From Bursaphelenchus xylophilus (taxonomy: Eukaryota > Nematoda > Chromadorea > Rhabditida > Aphelenchoididae): DNA of 64,000 nt. Shown piece after piece: positions 1-15,000 of this stretch. Within the stretch, counting starts at the first letter, position 1. Every line of letters begins with the position of its first letter. The stretch is taken from contig CAJFCV020000001.1 in assembly GCA_904066235.2 (NCBI GenBank), positions 12,333,291 to 12,397,290 on the forward strand, written 5' to 3'. The position numbers and the translations under genes are program-made. Below the pieces are notes generated by a model. It saw only the letters and a list, made by a program, of their open reading frames with translations. It was not told the origin of the DNA and made no database searches.

Positions 1-3000
1 ACTCTGATATTATACAAGACACCGGTTTTGAAAAAAGGTGAATTAGTGATGACGGAGTGAATTGACAAGACGTACACCATTCGAAAGGTGACCTCCTAAG
101 ATTTTAGCATGGCAAGTCTCAGCTTTTTTGGAATCAAACTACGCCCACACTGGGCGAAACACTCTGATATTATACAAGACACCGGTTTTGAAAAAAGGTG
201 AATTAGTGATGACGGAGTGAATTGACAAGACATACACCATTCGAAAGGTAACCTCCTAAGATTTTAGCATGGCAAGTCTCAGCTTTTTTGGAATCAAACT
301 ACGCCCACACTGGGCGAAAAACTCTGATATTATACTAGACATCAGTTTGAAAAAAAGTGAATTAGTGATGACGGAGTGAATTGACAAGACGTACACCATT
401 CGAAAGGTGACCTCCTAAGATTTTAGCATGGCAAGTCTCAGCTTTTTTGGAATCAAACTACGCCCACACTGGGCGAAAAACTCTGATATTATACTAGACA
501 TCAGTTTGAAAAAAAGTGAATTAGTGATGACGGAGTGAATTGACAAGACGTACACCATTCGAAAGGTGACCTCCTAAGATTTTAGCATGGCAAGTCTCAG
601 CTTTTTTGGAATCAAACTACGCCCACACTGGGCGAAAAACTCTGATATTATACTAGACATCAGTTTGAAAAAAAAGTGAATTAGTGATGACGGAGTGAAT
701 TGACAAGACGTACACCATTCGAAAGGTGACCTCCTAAGATTTTAGCATGGCAAGTCTCAGCTTTTTTGGAATCAAACTATGCCCACACTGGGCGAAAAAC
801 TCTGATATTATACTAGACATCAGTTTGAAAAAAAAGTGAATTAGTGATGACGGAGTGAATTGACAAGACATGCACCATTCGAAAGGTGACCTCCTAAGAT
901 TTTAGCATGGCAAGCCTCAGCTTTTTTGGAATCAAACTACGCCCACACTGGGCGAAAAACTCTGATATTATACTAGACATCAGTTTGAAAAAAAAGTGAA
1001 TTAGTGATGACGGAGTGAATTGACAAGATGTACACCATTCGAAAGGTGACCTCCTAAGATTTTAGCATGGCAAGTGTCAGCTTTTTTGGAATCAAACTAC
1101 GCCCACACTGGGCGAAACACTCTGATATTATACTAGACACCGGTTTTGAAAAAAGAGGAATTAGTGATGACGGAGTGAATTGACAAGACATACACCATTC
1201 GAAAGGTGACCTCCTAAGATTTTAGCATGGCAAGTGTCAGCTTTTTTGGAATCAAACTACGCCCACACTGGGCGAAACACTCTGATATTATACTAGACAC
1301 CGGTTTTGAAAAAAGAGGAATTAGTGATGACGGAGTGAATTGACAAGACATACACCATTCGAAAGGTAACCTCCTAAGATTTTAGCATGGCAAGTGTCAG
1401 CTTTTTTGGAATCAAACTACGCCCACACTGGGCGAAACACTCTGATATTATACAAGACACCGGTTTTGAAAAAAGAGGAATTAGTGATGACGGAGTGAAT
1501 TGACAAGACATACACCATTCGAAAGGTAACCTCCTATGATTTTAGCATGGCAAGTCTCAGCTTTTTTGGAATCAAACTACGCCCACACTGTGCGAAAAAC
1601 TCTGATATTATACTAGACATCGGTTTTGAAAAAAGGTGAATTAGTGATGACGGAGTGAATTGACAAGACATACACCATTCGAAAGGTAACCTCCTATGAT
1701 TTTAGCATGGCAAGTCTCAGCTTTTTTGGAATCAAACTACGCCCACACTGTGCGAAAAACTCTGATATTATACTAGACACCGGTTTTGAAAAAAGAGGAA
1801 TTAGTGATGACGGAGTGAATTGACAAGACATACACCATTCGAAAGGTAACCTCCTATGATTTTAGCATGGCAAGTCTCAGCTTTTTTGGAATCAAACTAC
1901 GCCCACACTGGGCGAAAAACTCTGATATTATACTAGACATCGGTTTTGAAAAAAGGGGAATTAGTGATGACGGAGTGAATTGACAAGACATACACCATTC
2001 GAAAGGTGACCTCCTAAGATTTTAGCATGGCAAGTGTCAGCTTTTTTGGAATCAAACTACGCCCACACTGTGCGAAAAACTCTGATATTATACTAGACAC
2101 CGGTTTTGAAAAAAGAGGAATTAGTGATGACGGAGTGAATTGACAAGACATACACCATTCGAAAGGTGACCTCCTAAGATTTTAGCATGGCAAGTGTCAG
2201 CTTTTTTGGAATCAAACTACGCCCACACTGTGCGAAAAACTCTGATATTATACTAGACATCGGTTTTGAAAAAAGGGGAATTAGTGATGACGGAGTGAAT
2301 TGACAAGACATACACCATTCGAAAGGTGACCTCCTAAGATTTTAGCATGGCAAGTGTCAGCTTTTTTGGAACCAAACTACGCCCACACTGGGCGAAAAAC
2401 TCTGATATTATACTAGACATCGGTTTTGAAAAAAGGGGAATTAGTGATGACGGAGTGAATTGACAAGACATACACCATTCGAAAGGTGACCTCCTAAGAT
2501 TTTAGCATGGCAAGTGTCAGCTTTTTTGGAATCAAACTACGCCCACATTGTGCGAAAAACTCTGATATTATACTAGACACCGGTTTTGAAAAAAGAGGAA
2601 TTAGTGATGACGGAGTGAATTGACAAGACATACGCCATTCGAAAGGTAACCTCCTAAGATTTTAGCATGGCAAGTTTCAGCTTTTTTGGAATCAAACTAC
2701 GCCCACATTGTGCGAAAAACTCTGATATTATACTAGACACCGGTTTTGAAAAAAGGGGAATTAGTGATGACGGAGTGAATTGACAAGACATACACCATTC
2801 GAAAGGTAACCTCCTAAGATTTTAGCATGGCGAGTTTCAGCTTTTTTGGAATCAAACTACGCCCGCACTGGGCGAAACACTCTGATATTATACAAGACAC
2901 CGGTTTTGAAAAAAGTGAATTAGTGATGACGGAGTGAATTGACAAGACATACACCATTCGAAAGGTAACCTCCTAAGATTTTAGCATGGCAAGTCTCAGC

Positions 3001-6000
3001 TTTTTTGGAATCAAACTACGCCCACACTGGGCGAAACACTCTGATATTATACAAGACACCGGTTTTGAAAAAAAGAGGAATTAGTGATGACGGAGTGAAT
3101 TGACAAGACATACACCATTCGAAAGGTGACCTCCTAAGATTTTAGCATGGCAAGTTTCAGCTTTTTTGGAATCAACTACGCCCACACTGTGCGAAAAACT
3201 CTGATATTATACTAGACATCGGTTTTGAAAAAAGGTGAATTAGTGATGACGGAGTGAATTGACAAGACATACACCATTCGAAAGGTAACCTCCTAAGATT
3301 TTAGCATGGCAAGTCTCAGCTTTTTTGGAATCAAACTACGCCCACACTGTGCGAAAAACTCTGATATTATACTAGACACCGGTTTTGAAAAAAGGGGAAT
3401 TAGTGATGACGGAGTGAATTGACAAGACATACACCATTCGAAAGGTAACCTCCTAAGATTTTAGCATGGCAAGTCTCAGCTTTTTTGGAATCAAACTACG
3501 CCCACACTGTGCGAAAATCTCTGATATTATACTAGACACCGGTTTTGAAAAAAGGGGAATTAGTGATGACGGAGTGAATTGACAAGACATACACCATTCG
3601 AAAGGTGACCTCCTAAGATTTTAGCATGGCAAGTTTCAGCTTTTTTGGAATCAAACTACGCCCACACTGGGCGAAACACTCTGATATTATACAAGACACC
3701 GGTTTTGAAAAAAGGTGAATTAGTGATGACGGAGTGAATTGACAAGACATACACCATTCGAAAGGTAACCTCCTATGATTTTAGCATGGCAAGTCTCAGC
3801 TTTTTTGGAATCAAACTACGCCCACACTGGGCGAAACACTCTGATATTATACAAGACACCGGTTTTGAAAAAAAGAGGAATTAGTGATGACGGAGTGAAT
3901 TGACAAGACATACACCATTCGAAAGGTGACCTCCTAAGATTTTAGCATGGCAAGTTTCAGCTTTTTTGGAATCAAACTACGCCCACACTGTGCGAAAAAC
4001 TCTGATATTATACTAGACATCGGTTTTGAAAAAAGGTGAATTAGTGATGACGGAGTGAATTGACAAGACATACACCATTCGAAAGGTAACCTCCTATGAT
4101 TTTAGCATGGCAAGTCTCAGCTTTTTTGGAATCAAACTACGCCCACACTGTGCGAAAAACTCTGATATTATACTAGACACCGGTTTTGAAAAAAGGGGAA
4201 TTAGTGATGACGGAGTGAATTGACAAGACATACACCATTCGAAAGGTAACCTCCTAAGATTTTAGCATGGCAAGTCTCAGCTTTTTTGGAATCAAACTAC
4301 GCCCACACTGTGCGAAAATCTCTGATATTATACTAGACACCGGTTTTGAAAAAAGGGGAATTAGTGATGACGGAGTGAATTGACAAGACGTACACCATTC
4401 GAAAGGTGACCTCCTAAGATTTTAGCATGGCAAGTCTCAGCTTTTTTGGAATCAAACTACGCCCACACTGGGCGAAAAACTCTGATATTATACAAGACAC
4501 CGGTTTTGAAAAAAGGTGAATTAGTGATGACGGAGTGAATTGACAAGACATACACCATTCGAAAGGTGACCTCCTAAGATTTTAGCATGGCAAGTCTCAG
4601 CTTTTTTGGAATCAAACTACGCCCACACTGGGCGAAACACTCTGATATTATACAAGACACCGGTTTTGAAAAAAGGTGAATTAGTGATGACGGAGTGAAT
4701 TGACAAGACATACACCATTCGAAAGGTAACCTCCTAAGATTTTAGCATGGCAAGTCTCAGCTTTTTTGGAATCAAACTACGCCCACACTGGGCGAAAAAC
4801 TCTGATATTATACAAGACACCGGTTTTGAAAAAAGGTGAATTAGTGATGACGGAGTGAATTGACAAGACATACACCATTCGAAAGGTGACCTCCTAAGAT
4901 TTTAGCATGGCAAGTCTCAGCTTTTTTGGAATCAAACTACGCCCACACTGGGCGAAAAACTCTGATATTATACAAGACACCGGTTTTGAAAAAAGGTGAA
5001 TTAGTGATGACGGAGTGAATTGACAAGACGTACACCATTCGAAAGGTAACCTCCTAAGATTTTAGCATGGCAAGTCTCAGCTTTTTTGGAATCAAACTAC
5101 GCCCACACTGGGCGAAACACTCTGATATTATACAAGACACCGGTTTTGAAAAAAGGTGAATTAGTGATGACGGAGTGAATTGACAAGACATACACCATTC
5201 GAAAGGTAACCTCCTAAGATTTTAGCATGGCAAGTCTCAGCTTTTTTGGAATCAAACTACGCCCACACTGGGCGAAAAACTCTGATATTATACAAGACAC
5301 CGGTTTTGAAAAAAGGGGAATTAGTGATGACGGAGTGAATTGACAAGACATACACCATTCGAAAGGTAACCTCCTAAGATTTTAGCATGGCAAGTCTCAG
5401 CTTTTTTGGAATCAAACTACGCCCACACTGGGCGAAAAACTCTGATATTATACAAGACACCGGTTTTGAAAAAAGGGGAATTAGTGATGACGGAGTGAAT
5501 TGACAAGACATACACCATTCGAAAGGTAACCTCCTAAGATTTTAGCATGGCAAGTCTCAGCTTTTTTGGAATCAAACTACGCCCACACTGGGCGAAACAC
5601 TCTGATATTATACAAGACACCGGTTTTGAAAAAAGGTGAATTAGTGATGACGGAGTGAATTGACAAGACATACACCATTCGAAAGGTAACCTCCTAAGAT
5701 TTTAGCATGGCAAGTCTCAGCTTTTTTGGAATCAAACTACGCCCACACTGGGCGAAAAACTCTGATATTATACAAGACACCGGTTTTGAAAAAAGGTGAA
5801 TTAGTGATGACGGAGTGAATTGACAAGACATACACCATTCGAAAGGTGACCTCCTAAGATTTTAGCATGGCAAGTCTCAGCTTTTTTGGAATCAAACTAC
5901 GCCCACACTGGGCGAAACACTCTGATATTATACAAGACACCGGTTTTGAAAAAAGGTGAATTAGTGATGACGGAGTGAATTGACAAGACGTACACCATTC

Positions 6001-9000
6001 GAAAGGTGACCTCCTAAGATTTTAGCATGGCAAGTCTCAGCTTTTTTGGAATCAAACTACGCCCACACTGGGCGAAACACTCTGATATTATACAAGACAC
6101 CGGTTTTGAAAAAAGGTGAATTAGTGATGACGGAGTGAATTGACAAGACATACACCATTCGAAAGGTAACCTCCTAAGATTTTAGCATGGCAAGTCTCAG
6201 CTTTTTTGGAATCAAACTACGCCCACACTGGGCGAAAAACTCTGATATTATACTAGACATCAGTTTGAAAAAAAGTGAATTAGTGATGACGGAGTGAATT
6301 GACAAGACGTACACCATTCGAAAGGTGACCTCCTAAGATTTTAGCATGGCAAGTCTCAGCTTTTTTGGAATCAAACTACGCCCACACTGGGCGAAAAACT
6401 CTGATATTATACTAGACATCAGTTTGAAAAAAAGTGAATTAGTGATGACGGAGTGAATTGACAAGACGTACACCATTCGAAAGGTGACCCCCTAAGATTT
6501 TAGCATGGCAAGTCTCAGCTTTTTTGGAATCAAACTATGCCCACACTGGGCGAAAAACTCTGATATTATACTAGACATCAGTTTGAAAAAAAAGTGAATT
6601 AGTGATGACGGAGTGAATTGACAAGACATGCACCATTCGAAAGGTGACCTCCTAAGATTTTAGCATGGCAAGTGTCAGCTTTTTTGGAATCAAACTACGC
6701 CCACACTGGGCGAAACACTCTGATATTATACTAGACACCGGTTTTGAAAAAAGAGGAATTAGTGATGACGGAGTGAATTGACAAGACATACACCATTCGA
6801 AAGGTAACCTCCTAAGATTTTAGCATGGCAAGTGTCAGCTTTTTTGGAATCAAACTACGCCCACACTGGGCGAAACACTCTGATATTATACAAGACACCG
6901 GTTTTGAAAAAAGAGTGAATTAGTGATGACGGAGTGAATTGACAAGACATACACCATTCGAAAGGTAACCTCCTATGATTTTAGCATGGCAAGTCTCAGC
7001 TTTTTTGGAATCAAACTACGCCCACACTGTGCGAAAAACTCTGATATTATACTAGACATCGGTTTTGAAAAAAGGTGAATTAGTGATGACGGAGTGAATT
7101 GACAAGACATACACCATTCGAAAGGTAACCTCCTAAGATTTTAGCATGGCAAGTCTCAGCTTTTTTGGAATCAAACTACGCCCACACTGTGCGAAAAACT
7201 CTGATATTATACTAGACACCGGTTTTGAAAAAAGAGGAATTAGTGATGACGGAGTGAATTGACAAGACATACACCATTCGAAAGGTAACCTCCTATGATT
7301 TTAGCATGGCAAGTCTCAGCTTTTTTGGAATCAAACTACGCCCACACTGGGCGAAAAACTCTGATATTATACTAGACATCGGTTTTGAAAAAAGGGGAAT
7401 TAGTGATGACGGAGTGAATTGACAAGACATACACCATTCGAAAGGTGACCTCCTAAGATTTTAGCATGGCAAGTGTCAGCTTTTTTGGAATCAAACTACG
7501 CCCACACTGTGCGAAAAACTCTGATATTATACTAGACACCGGTTTTGAAAAAAGAGGAATTAGTGATGACGGAGTGAATTGACAAGACATACACCATTCG
7601 AAAGGTGACCTCCTAAGATTTTAGCATGGCAAGTGTCAGCTTTTTTGGAATCAAACTACGCCCACACTGTGCGAAAAACTCTGATATTATACTAGACATC
7701 GGTTTTGAAAAAAAGGTGAATTAGTGATGACGGAGTGAATTGACAAGACATACACCATTCGAAAGGTAACCTCCTAAGATTTTAGCATGGCAAGTGTCAG
7801 CTTTTTTGGAATCAAACTACGCCCACACTGGGCGAAAAACTCTGATATTATACTAGACACCGGTTTTGAAAAAAGGTGAATTAGTGATGACGGAGTGAAT
7901 TGACAAGACATACACCATTCGAAAGGTAACCTCCTAAGATTTTAGCATGGCAAGTGTCAGCTTTTTTGGAATCAAACTACGCCCACACTGGGCGAAAAAC
8001 TCTGATATTATACTAGACACCGGTTTTGAAAAAAGGTGAATTAGTGATGACGGAGTGAATTGACAAGACATACACCATTCGAAAGGTAACCTCCTAAGAT
8101 TTTAGCATGGCAAGTCTCAGCTTTTTTGGAATCAAACTACGCCCACACTGGGCGAAAAACTCTGATATTATACTAGACATCAGTTTTGAAAAAAAGTGAA
8201 TTAGTGATGACGGAGTGAATTGACAAGACATACACCATTCGAAAGGTGACCTCCTAAGATTTTAGCATGGCAAGTTTCAGCTTTTTTGGAATCAAACTAC
8301 GCCCACACTGTGCGAAAAACTCTGATATTATACTAGACACCGGTTTTGAAAAAAGAGTGAATTAGTGATGACGGAGTGAATTGACAAGACATACACCATT
8401 CGAAAGGTAACCTCCTAAGATTTTAGCATGGCGAGTTTCAGCTTTTTTGGAATCAAACTACGCCCACACTGTGCGAAAAACTCTGATATTATACTAGACA
8501 CCGGTTTTGAAAAAAGAGGAATTAGTGATGACGGAGTGAATTGACAAGACATACACCATTCGAAAGGTAACCTCCTAAGATTTTAGCATGGCGAGTTTCA
8601 GCTTTTTTGGAATCAAACTACGCCCACATTGTGCGAAAAACTCTGATATTATACTAGACATCAGTTTGAAAAAAAAGTGAATTAGTGATGACGGAGTGAA
8701 TTGACAAGACATACACCATTCGAAAGGTAACCTCCTAAGATTTTAGCATGGCGAGTTTCAGCTTTTTTGGAATCAAACTACGCCCACATTGTGCGAAAAA
8801 CTCTGATATTATACTAGACACCGGTTTTGAAAAAAGGTGAATTAGTGATGACGGAGTGAATTGACAAGACATAGACCATTCGAAAGGTAACCGCCTAAGA
8901 TTTTAGCATGGCGAGTTTCAGCTTTTTTGGAATCAAACTACGCCCACACTGTGCGAAAAACTCTGATATTATACTAGACACCGGTTTTGAAAAAAGGGGA

Positions 9001-12000
9001 ATTAGTGATGACGGAGTGAATTGACAAGACATACACCATTCGAAAGGTAACCTCCTAAGATTTTAGCATGGCGAGTTTCAGCTTTTTTGGAATCAAACTA
9101 CGCCCACACTGTGCGAAAAACTCTGATATTATACTAGACACCGGTTTTGAAAAAAGGTGAATTAGTGATGACGGAGTGAATTGACAAGACATAGACCATT
9201 CGAAAGGTAACCGCCTAAGATTTTAGCATGGCGAGTTTCAGCTTTTTTGGAATCAAACTACGCCCACACTGTGCGAAAAACTCTGATATTATACTAGACA
9301 CCGGTTTTGAAAAAAGGGGAATTAGTGATGACGGAGTGAATTGACAAGACATACACCATTCGAAAGGTAACCTCCTAAGATTTTAGCATGGCGAGTTTCA
9401 GCTTTTTTGGAATCAAACTACGCCCACACTGTGCGAAAAACTCTGATATTATACTAGACATCGGTTTTGAAAAAAGAGTGAATTAGTGATGACGGAGTGA
9501 ATTGACAAGACATACACCATTCGAAAGGTAACCTCCTAAGATTTTAGCATGGCGAGTTTCAGCTTTTTTGGAATCAAACTACGCCCACATTGTGCGAAAA
9601 ACTCTGATATTATACTAGACACCGGTTTTGAAAAAAGGTGAATTAGTGATGACGGAGTGAATTGACAAGACATACACCATTCGAAAGGTAACCTCCTAAG
9701 ATTTTAGCATGGCGAGTTTCAGCTTTTTTGGAATCAAACTACGCCCACATTGTGCGAAAAACTCTGATATTATACTAGACATCAGTTTGAAAAAAAGTGA
9801 ATTAGTGATGACGGAGTGAATTGACAAGACATACACCATTCGAAAGGTAACCTCCTAAGATTTTAGCATGGCGAGTTTCAGCTTTTTTGGAATCAAACTA
9901 CGCCCACACTGTGCGAAAAACTCTGATATTATACTAGACACCGGTTTTGAAAAAAGGTGAATTAGTGATGACGGAGTGAATTGACAAGACATACACCATT
10001 CGAAAGGTAACCGCCTAGGATTTTAGCATGGCGAGTTTCAGCTTTTTTGGAATCAAACTACGCCCACACTGTGCGAAAAACTCTGATATTATACTAGACA
10101 TCAGTTTTGAAAAAAAGTGAATTAGTGATGACGGAGTGAATTGACAAGACATACACCATTCGAAAGGTAACCTCCTAAGATTTTAGCATGGCAAGTTTCA
10201 GCTTTTTTGGAATCAAACTACGCCCACACTGTGCGAAAAACTCTGATATTATACTAGACATCGGTTTTGAAAAAAGAGTGAATTAGTGATGACGGAGTGA
10301 ATTGACAAGACATACACCATTCGAAAGGTAACCTCCTAAGATTTTAGCATGGCGAGTTTCAGCTTTTTTGGAATCAAACTACGCCCACATTGTGCGAAAA
10401 ACTCTGATATTATACTAGACACCGGTTTTGAAAAAAGAGTGAATTAGTGATGACGGAGTGAATTGACAAGACATACACCATTCGAAAGGTAACCTCCTAA
10501 GATTTTAGCATGGCGAGTTTCAGCTTTTTTGGAATCAAACTACGCCCACATTGTGCGAAAAACTCTGATATTATACTAGACATCAGTTTTGAAAAAAAGT
10601 GAATTAGTGATGACGGAGTGAATTGACAAGACATACACCATTCGAAAGGTAACCTCCTAAGATTTTAGCATGGCGAGTTTCAGCTTTTTTGGAATCAAAC
10701 TACGCCCACATTGTGCGAAAAACTCTGATATTATACTAGACACCGGTTTTGAAAAAAGGTGAATTAGTGATGACGGAGTGAATTGACAAGACATACACCA
10801 TTCGAAAGGTAACCTCCTAAGATTTTAGCATGGCGAGTTTCAGCTTTTTTGGAATCAAACTACGCCCACATTGTGCGAAAAACTCTGATATTATACTAGA
10901 CATCAGTTTGAAAAAAAGTGAATTAGTGATGACGGAGTGAATTGACAAGACATACACCATTCGAAAGGTAACCTCCTAAGATTTTAGCATGGCGAGTTTC
11001 AGCTTTTTTGGAATCAAACTACGCCCACACTGTGCGAAAAACTCTGATATTATACTAGACACCGGTTTTGAAAAAAGGTGAATTAGTGATGACGGAGTGA
11101 ATTGACAAGACATACACCATTCGAAAGGTAACCTCCTAAGATTTTAGCATGGCAAGTTTCAGCTTTTTTGGAATCAAACTACGCCCACACTGTGCGAAAA
11201 ACTCTGATATTATACTAGACATCGGTTTTGAAAAAAGAGTGAATTAGTGATGACGGAGTGAATTGACAAGACATACACCATTCGAAAGGTAACCTCCTAA
11301 GATTTTAGCATGGCGAGTTTCAGCTTTTTTGGAATCAAACTACGCCCACATTGTGCGAAAAACTCTGATATTATACTAGACACCGGTTTTGAAAAAAGGT
11401 GAATTAGTGATGACGGAGTGAATTGACAAGACATACACCATTCGAAAGGTAACCTCCTAAGATTTTAGCATGGCGAGTTTCAGCTTTTTTGGAATCAAAC
11501 TACGCCCACATTGTGCGAAAAACTCTGATATTATACTAGACATCAGTTTGAAAAAAAAGTGAATTAGTGATGACGGAGTGAATTGACAAGACATAGACCA
11601 TTCGAAAGGTAACCGCCTAAGATTTTAGCATGGCGAGTTTCAGCTTTTTTGGAATCAAACTACGCCCACACTGTGCGAAAAACTCTGATATTATACTAGA
11701 CACCGGTTTTGAAAAAAGGGGAATTAGTGATGACGGAGTGAATTGACAAGACATACACCATTCGAAAGGTAACCTCCTAAGATTTTAGCATGGCAAGTGT
11801 CAGCTTTTTTGGAATCAAACTACGCCCACACTGTGCGAAAAACTCTGATATTATACTAGACACCGGTTTTGAAAAAAGGTGAATTAGTGATGACGGAGTG
11901 AATTGACAAGACATACACCATTCGAAAGGTAACCTCCTAAGATTTTAGCATGGCAAGTCTCAGCTTTTTTGGAATCAAACTACGCCCACACTGTGCGAAA

Positions 12001-15000
12001 AACTCTGATATTATACTAGACACCGGTTTTGAAAAAAGAGGAATTAGTGATGACGGAGTGAATTGACAAGACATACACCATTCGAAAGGTGACCTCCTAA
12101 GATTTTAGCATGGCAAGTTTCAGCTTTTTTGGAATCAAACTACGCCCACACTGTGCGAAAAACTCTGATATTATACTAGACATCGGTTTTGAAAAAAGGT
12201 GAATTAGTGATGACGGAGTGAATTGACAAGACATACACCATTCGAAAGGTAACCTCCTAAGATTTTAGCATGGCAAGTGTCAGCTTTTTTGGAATCAAAC
12301 TACGCCCACACTGGGCGAAACACTCTGATATTATACTAGACACCGGTTTTGAAAAAAGAGGAATTAGTGATGACGGAGTGAATTGACAAGACATACACCA
12401 TTCGAAAGGTGACCTCCTAAGATTTTAGCATGGCAAGTTTCAGCTTTTTTGGAATCAAACTACGCCCACACTGTGCGAAAAACTCTGATATTATACTAGA
12501 CATCGGTTTTGAAAAAAGGTGAATTAGTGATGACGGAGTGAATTGACAAGACATACACCATTCGAAAGGTAACCTCCTAAGATTTTAGCATGGCAAGTCT
12601 CAGCTTTTTTGGAATCAAACTACGCCCACACTGGGCGAAACACTCTGATATTATACTAGACACCGGTTTTGAAAAAAGAGGAATTAGTGATGACGGAGTG
12701 AATTGACAAGACATACACCATTCGAAAGGTAACCTCCTAAGATTTTAGCATGGCGAGTTTCAGCTTTTTTGGAATCAAACTACGCCCACATTGTGCGAAA
12801 AACTCTGATATTATACTAGACATCAGTTTGAAAAAAAAGTGAATTAGTGATGACGGAGTGAATTGACAAGACATACACCATTCGAAAGGTAACCTCCTAA
12901 GATTTTAGCATGGCAAGTGTCAGCTTTTTTGGAATCAAACTACGCCCACACTGTGCGAAAAACTCTGATATTATACTAGACACCGGTTTTGAAAAAAGAG
13001 GAATTAGTGATGACGGAGTGAATTGACAAGACATACACCATTCGAAAGGTAACCTCCTAAGATTTTAGCATGGCAAGTGTCAGCTTTTTTGGAACCAAAC
13101 TACGCCCACACTGGGCGAAAAACTCTGATATTATACTAGACACCGGTTTTGAAAAAAGGTGAATTAGTGATGACGGAGTGAATTGACAAGACATACACCA
13201 TTCGAAAGGTAACCTCCTAAGATTTTAGCATGGCAAGTCTCAGCTTTTTTGGAATCAAACTACGCCCACACTGGGCGAAAAACTCTGATATTATACTAGA
13301 CATCAGTTTGAAAAAAAGTGAATTAGTGATGACGGAGTGAATTGACAAGACATACACCATTCGAAAGGTGACCTCCTAAGATTTTAGCATGGCAAGTTTC
13401 AGCTTTTTTGGAATCAAACTACGCCCACACTGTGCGAAAAACTCTGATATTATACTAGACACCGGTTTTGAAAAAAGAGGAATTAGTGATGACGGAGTGA
13501 ATTGACAAGACATACACCATTCGAAAGGTAACCTCCTAAGATTTTAGCATGGCGAGTTTCAGCTTTTTTGGAATCAAACTACGCCCACATTGTGCGAAAA
13601 ACTCTGATATTATACTAGACACCGGTTTTGAAAAAAGAGGAATTAGTGATGACGGAGTGAATTGACAAGACATACACCATTCGAAAGGTAACCTCCTAAG
13701 ATTTTAGCATGGCGAGTTTCAGCTTTTTTGGAATCAAACTACGCCCACACTGTGCGAAAAACTCTGATATTATACTAGACACCGGTTTTGAAAAAAGAGT
13801 GAATTAGTGATGACGGAGTGAATTGACAAGACATACACCATTCGAAAGGTAACCTCCTAAGATTTTAGCATGGCAAGTCTCAGCTTTTTTGGAATCAAAC
13901 TACGCCCACACTGTGCGAAAAACTCTGATATTATACTAGACACCGGTTTTGAAAAAAGAGGAATTAGTGATGACGGAGTGAATTGACAAGACATACACCA
14001 TTCGAAAGGTGACCTCCTAAGATTTTAGCATGGCAAGTTTCAGCTTTTTTGGAATCAAACTACGCCCACACTGTGCGAAAAACTCTGATATTATACTAGA
14101 CATCGGTTTTGAAAAAAGGTGAATTAGTGATGACGGAGTGAATTGACAAGACATACACCATTCGAAAGGTAACCTCCTAAGATTTTAGCATGGCAAGTCT
14201 CAGCTTTTTTGGAATCAAACTACGCCCACACTGTGCGAAAAACTCTGATATTATACTAGACACCGGTTTTGAAAAAAGAGTGAATTAGTGATGACGGAGT
14301 GAATTGACAAGACATACACCATTCGAAAGGTGACCTCCTAAGATTTTAGCATGGCAAGTTTCAGCTTTTTTGGAATCAAACTACGCCCACACTGTGCGAA
14401 AAACTCTGATATTATACTAGACATCGGTTTTGAAAAAAGGTGAATTAGTGATGACGGAGTGAATTGACAAGACATACACCATTCGAAAGGTAACCTCCTA
14501 AGATTTTAGCATGGCAAGTTTCAGCTTTTTTGGAATCAAACTACGCCCACACTGTGCGAAAAACTCTGATATTATACTAGACATCGGTTTTGAAAAAAGG
14601 TGAATTAGTGATGACGGAGTGAATTGACAAGACATACACCATTCGAAAGGTAACCTCCTAAGATTTTAGCATGGCAAGTCTCAGCTTTTTTGGAATCAAA
14701 CTACGCCCACACTGTGCGAAAAACTCTGATATTATACTAGACACCGGTTTTGAAAAAAGAGGAATTAGTGATGACGGAGTGAATTGACAAGACATACACC
14801 ATTCGAAAGGTGACCTCCTAAGATTTTAGCATGGCAAGTTTCAGCTTTTTTGGAATCAAACTACGCCCACACTGTGCGAAAAACTCTGATATTATACTAG
14901 ACATCGGTTTTGAAAAAAGGTGAATTAGTGATGACGGAGTGAATTGACAAGACATACACCATTCGAAAGGTAACCTCCTAAGATTTTAGCATGGCAAGTC